Source: Condylostoma magnum (Eukaryota; Ciliophora; Heterotrichea; Heterotrichida; Condylostomatidae). From it: a DNA stretch of 38,166 bases. The translations under genes and the position numbers were made by a program. Shown here piece after piece: positions 34,937 through 38,166 of this stretch; the stretch's first letter is position 1; each line of letters begins with the position of its first letter. Location: NCBI GenBank assembly GCA_920105805.1, contig CAKKTI010000171.1:2205-40370 (forward strand), given 5' to 3'. The notes beneath the pieces were generated by a model, which did not search any database, had not been told where the DNA came from, and worked only from the letters and a program-made list of their open reading frames with translations.

Positions 34937-36920
34937 CTTATTTTTGCTTAACACATTCCAAATACCTCTATAATTGGTATATTTGAGTTATTGCACTAGA
35001 CTAATTCATATTGCTGATTAGAATTACTCACTTTTTAGATTAATTAGCACACCAATTACTTATAATATATTTAAAACTGTTAAAATATCCAATATATTAT
35101 ATACAAGGATTTGTATTCAACTAACGCTATTATTAAAGTATGCCTAAATTATCTAACTAAATCTCCCAGATTCTTACTAACTTATCATATCCTCCAGATA
35201 CTATTACTTACTCACTTCTTGAAATAGCCACAGAATACACTCAATTATTATGCTATCCAATACTCCTATTTCTAAATGGATAATATAAGTACCATACTCT
35301 AATTTGCTTATCTTTCCCTCCAGATACTATAACTTGCTCACTTCTAGAAATACAAACTGATTTAACCCAATGATCATGCTAACCAATTACTCTATTTTTA
35401 GACTCTTATTACAGGTCTCATAATCTAATTTACTTATCCCATCCTCCAGATACAACAAATTGCTCACTTCTTGCAATACAAACAGCTAATACATCTCTAT
35501 CGTGTTGGCCAATTACTCTACTTTCTGACTGGTCCTGCATGTCCCATATTATCACTTTACTTTCATATCCTCCGGATACTACAAATTACCCGCTTCTAGA
35601 AATGCAGACTGTTAGTACATAATCATCATGTTGCCCAATTACTCTGTTTCTAAATGAGTTTTTCAAGTCTCATATCCTTACTTTCTTATCCCCTCCTCCG
35701 GATACTATGACTTGCTCACTTCTTGAAACACAGACTGAATATACCTCTAACGTATGCTTTCCAACGATTTTATTTCTAAATTAGTTTTATAACGGCCACA
35801 TTCTCACTGTTCAATCAAATCCTCCAGATACTGCAAATTTCCCACTACTTGAAATACAGACTGATAGTACAACATCATCATGCTTTCCAATTATTTAACT
35901 TTTGGATTAGTTTTATAAGTCCCATACTCTCACTAGATTATCCCTTCCTCCAGCTACTACTATTTACTCGCTTTTTGAAATACACACTGATTCTACTTCT
36001 CTATCGTGTTTTCCAATAATTCAATTTTTAGATAAATCTTTCAGTATATTTATTAATACTTTTTTATGTTATCCTCCAAATACGATTATTTGCCCACTTC
36101 TTTAAATGCGAAGTTGTAGTATATTTTACCTATGCTTGCCAATTATCATATTTCTATTTGGGTCAAGTAGATTTCATACTCTTATTGTATTATCTTATGC
36201 TCCAGATACTACCGTTTGCTCGTTTTTTGAGATGTAAACTGATAATACAACATCATCATGCTTTCCAATTATTTTGTTTTCGGATTAATTTTTTACATTC
36301 TACATTCTTACCGTGTTATCACCTCCTCCAGTTATAACTACTAGTTCATTTTTGGACATACAAAAGGATTATATTCATCTATTGTTTTAGGATATCTCTA
36401 GATTGAATTATGAGTAATATATACTTTAAAATATTAAAGAATTGCTCTCACATGATACTACATATTTTTCGTTTTTTGAGATGTAAACTTATGAAATAGT
36501 GCTAAGACAATTTTTGAAAATCATTCTATTTCTAGACGAGTCTTATATGTTTCATATTCATATTCTTCCATCTCTTCCTCCAGACGCTATGAACTACTCA
36601 CTTCTTGAAAGATAGACTGATTCTACTTCCTTTTTATGTTGCCCAATGAGTCTATAATTAAGTAAGTCTTGTAGGTCTCATAGTATCACACAGTTATCTC
36701 ATCCCCCTGATACTACAAATTTATCGCTTCTTGAAATACAAACTGCTTATACCCAATGATCATGTTCACCAATTATTCTGCTTTTGGATAAGTCTTGTAA
36801 GTCCCATAATCTCACTTTCCTATCTGCTCCGCCTGATACTATAAATTACCCGCTTTTTGAAAGGTAGGCTGATTGTATTTATTGATTATGTTTGCCAATT
36901 ATTTAGCTAGTCTATTCTTT
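32924..36920 (-). repeat. Array of about 28 near-identical 126-nt WD40 units in two genes
   Basis: Units of about 126 nt (42 codons) repeat across both genes, 14 in each. On the plus strand each unit shows the same landmarks: a CTTCTTGAAATACAGACTGA-like block (SVCISRSE), a TCCTCCAGATAC-like block (VSGG) and CCCATA (VW). The same unit occurs seven times at 26012-26890. Uniformity exceeds what a fold alone requires and points to recent unequal exchange or conversion. Confidence 0.85.
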
Positions 36921-37448
36921 TTAGGGAGTTTCATATTTAGATAGGTTTCTATAATACTCTAATTACTTCATTTGGCTTCGAAAATGTTGTCTATTTTTCT
37001 ATATGCCACTGTTTTAAGCTCTTATAATTGATTTTAAGACTGTATTAGATTAGTTTGTAGGAACTAAAGTCCTTTTATATTATAGTTTTTCTTATATGTC
37101 ATCTTTTAAAACTTACTCTTTTTATTTATCCGAAGAATTGGGGCATCTAGCTAGAATTTCGTATTTGTTTATAAAGTCATAGATAGAGACATCTATAACT
37201 GATTATTAAGCTGCTGTGGGTAATTGGTATATGCTAAGAGCTTCGCGAAGCTAGTTAGTTAGAGTAGCAGTTTCTAGATTGTCATGCTAAATTTTAGAAT
37301 TGTTAAATATTAAGTTATAGTTCTTTATAGTACTTAGAAAGTTATTACGCCGGAATCATCCCTTGTTTTGGTAAGTTGCTAAGTAGAATTAGTCAAAATC
37401 AACTAAGGGGACTAAATTTCCAATAGGAGGCTGCATATTATTATCCAT
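35157..37448 (-). CDS. Fourteen-repeat WD40 protein (paralog C)
   Basis: 763 aa from ATG 37448 to TAG 35159, in one frame throughout. The N-terminal 175 residues are unique (MDNNMQPPIGNLVPLVDFDQ, then SIYDFINKYEILARCPNSSD) and mostly helical, ending LEYYRNLSKYETPQKEQ. Then 14 WD40 repeats start at IIGKHNQQIQSAYLSKSGQF and end VRIWEI. Around 36350-36540 the repeats are degenerate, lacking the WD pair and the GG turn. Two propellers are expected. No catalytic domain. Tandem duplicate of the gene to its left in the window. Confidence 0.87.
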
Positions 37449-37888
37449 TTTCCCTGTGCAATGTCTAAAATTTAGAGTTATTACTAATTTTAAATAATAA
37501 TACTTAATAAATCAACAGAATATTGGATAGTAAAGCTTCTAATACTTATTAAACTTGATTCTATGTTAGATATTCTTCATGGAAGAAAACGCAAGTATAT
37601 TTAATTATGCTATTAGAAAATTTTTACAAGTTACAAAGTCTAATATAATTAATTTCTCCAACCGTTAATATTGTTTCTTACTATAATTATATTAAAGTGC
37701 ATTTAGAAGCATATAAAATTTTATATTTAAGTAAAAGTATTGCAAAACTACCAAAATACAATAACAAAAGCATATTATCTTTTCGATTAATATAGATTAT
37801 CAAGTATTTAATATCATAGCATTTATATAATTTCATTCTAATATAGTATTGATTGTATTTGCACAAAGGCTTTTTAATTAGTATTTTG
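37449..37888. other. AT-rich stretch without a supported gene
   Basis: Spacer between the WD40 gene and the hydratase-like fragment. A plus-strand ATG at 37579 (MEENASIFNYAIRKFLQ) opens a frame that quickly loses protein-like composition. The minus strand continues the hydratase frame as low-complexity sequence. Nothing is supported. Confidence 0.4.
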
Positions 37889-38164
37889 TTAATATTCCAA
37901 AACATAATTCATTGTATTTGACTTTCCTATTGTCCTGTATAGGCTAGAAATGCCTCCTGTACCTGAAACTAATCCTACTTTTCCTTCTGGTAGTTAAAAC
38001 TAAGCATTTTAACTTGCAATTACTATATCAGAGAATAACATTTCCTCAAAATGCCCACCTATTGTGGCATTATTAACAACCGCTATAACAGGTCTATTAA
38101 GGGATGCTAATATAACTTACAATTATCTTATACTAGGCCATCTATCAACAGGAGATATATTATA
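37889..38164 (-). CDS. Enoyl-CoA hydratase/isomerase-like protein, partial and C-terminally short
   Basis: The 5' part lies beyond the right edge. Visible residues show the crotonase core: RPVIAVVNNATIGGHFEEML (human KPVIAAVNGYALGGGCELAM), FSDIVIASQNAQFQLPEGKV and GLVSGTGGISSLYRTIGKS, then MNYVLEY before TAA 37891-37889. Glu residues stand at both usual acid positions (HFEEM, LPEG). Crotonases act on acyl-CoA thioesters, for example in beta-oxidation. The about 80-residue C-terminal helical region that normally follows (GLV...) is absent in every downstream frame, so the gene is truncated, or continues after an intron not recognised. Confidence 0.78.
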
Positions 38165-38166
38165 GA

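Noticed and set aside
32924-36920. Regularly spaced repeats resembling a CRISPR or satellite array
   Set aside because: The 126-nt period is in frame and encodes WD40 blades; there are no unique spacers between identical direct repeats.

Overview
The window is compact, AT-rich protein-coding DNA from a ciliate whose genetic code reassigns all three stop codons. Conserved genes (5-oxoprolinase, MCM7, SRPRB, a CoA-transferase, a Tctex-type dynein light chain, GRIP golgin, EF-hand and WD40 proteins) read correctly only if TAA and TAG are Gln and TGA is Trp. The same codons also end genes: MCM7 ends at TAG, the golgin at TAA-TAA-TAG and the dynein light chain at TAG-TAA, each where the family normally ends. 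An ambiguous Condylostoma-type code (NCBI table 28) fits. A 15-nt intron that homology requires in the Rpt4 gene, plus a probable 16-nt one in the dynein light chain, point to a heterotrich such as Condylostoma. The near absence of other introns and the very short spacers suggest somatic (macronuclear) DNA; the species is inference.

Layout. 1-4.6 kb: start of proteasome ATPase Rpt4 (-), SRPRB (+) only 8 bp away, a Trf4/Cid1-like nucleotidyltransferase that lacks catalytic Asp residues, and two small genes. 4.6-11.3 kb: 5-oxoprolinase (+) tail-to-tail with MCM7 (-), preceded by a contested upstream ORF. 11.5-14.6 kb: dynein light chain (+), a SCOT-like CoA-transferase (+) without its active-site Glu, and a small basic protein (-). 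14.8-17.3 kb: a coiled-coil protein, a membrane protein and a TMEM33-family protein, packed head to tail (+). 17.4-25.5 kb: a 1,894-aa GRIP golgin and, upstream on the same strand, a short VPS13/chorein-type lipid-transfer protein (-). 25.6-32.7 kb: several small genes, a 7-repeat WD40 protein, an LRR/coiled-coil/EF-hand protein and a basic protein with repeated F-x-P motifs. 32.9-37.4 kb: two tandem 14-repeat WD40 proteins (-). 37.9-38.2 kb: part of an enoyl-CoA hydratase-like gene (-).

The genes do not form one pathway. Loose themes are Golgi/ER membranes (golgin, chorein protein, TMEM33, SRPRB), cilia (dynein light chain, LRR-EF-hand, perhaps the F-x-P protein), and CoA or amino-acid metabolism. 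The most unusual content is the code itself, two apparent pseudoenzymes, the WD40 amplification and the extreme gene packing.

Caution: with no true stop codons, every frame is open, so small genes without homology are judged only by start codon, codon-position bias and composition. No tRNA, rRNA, transposon, CRISPR array or telomere repeat was seen.
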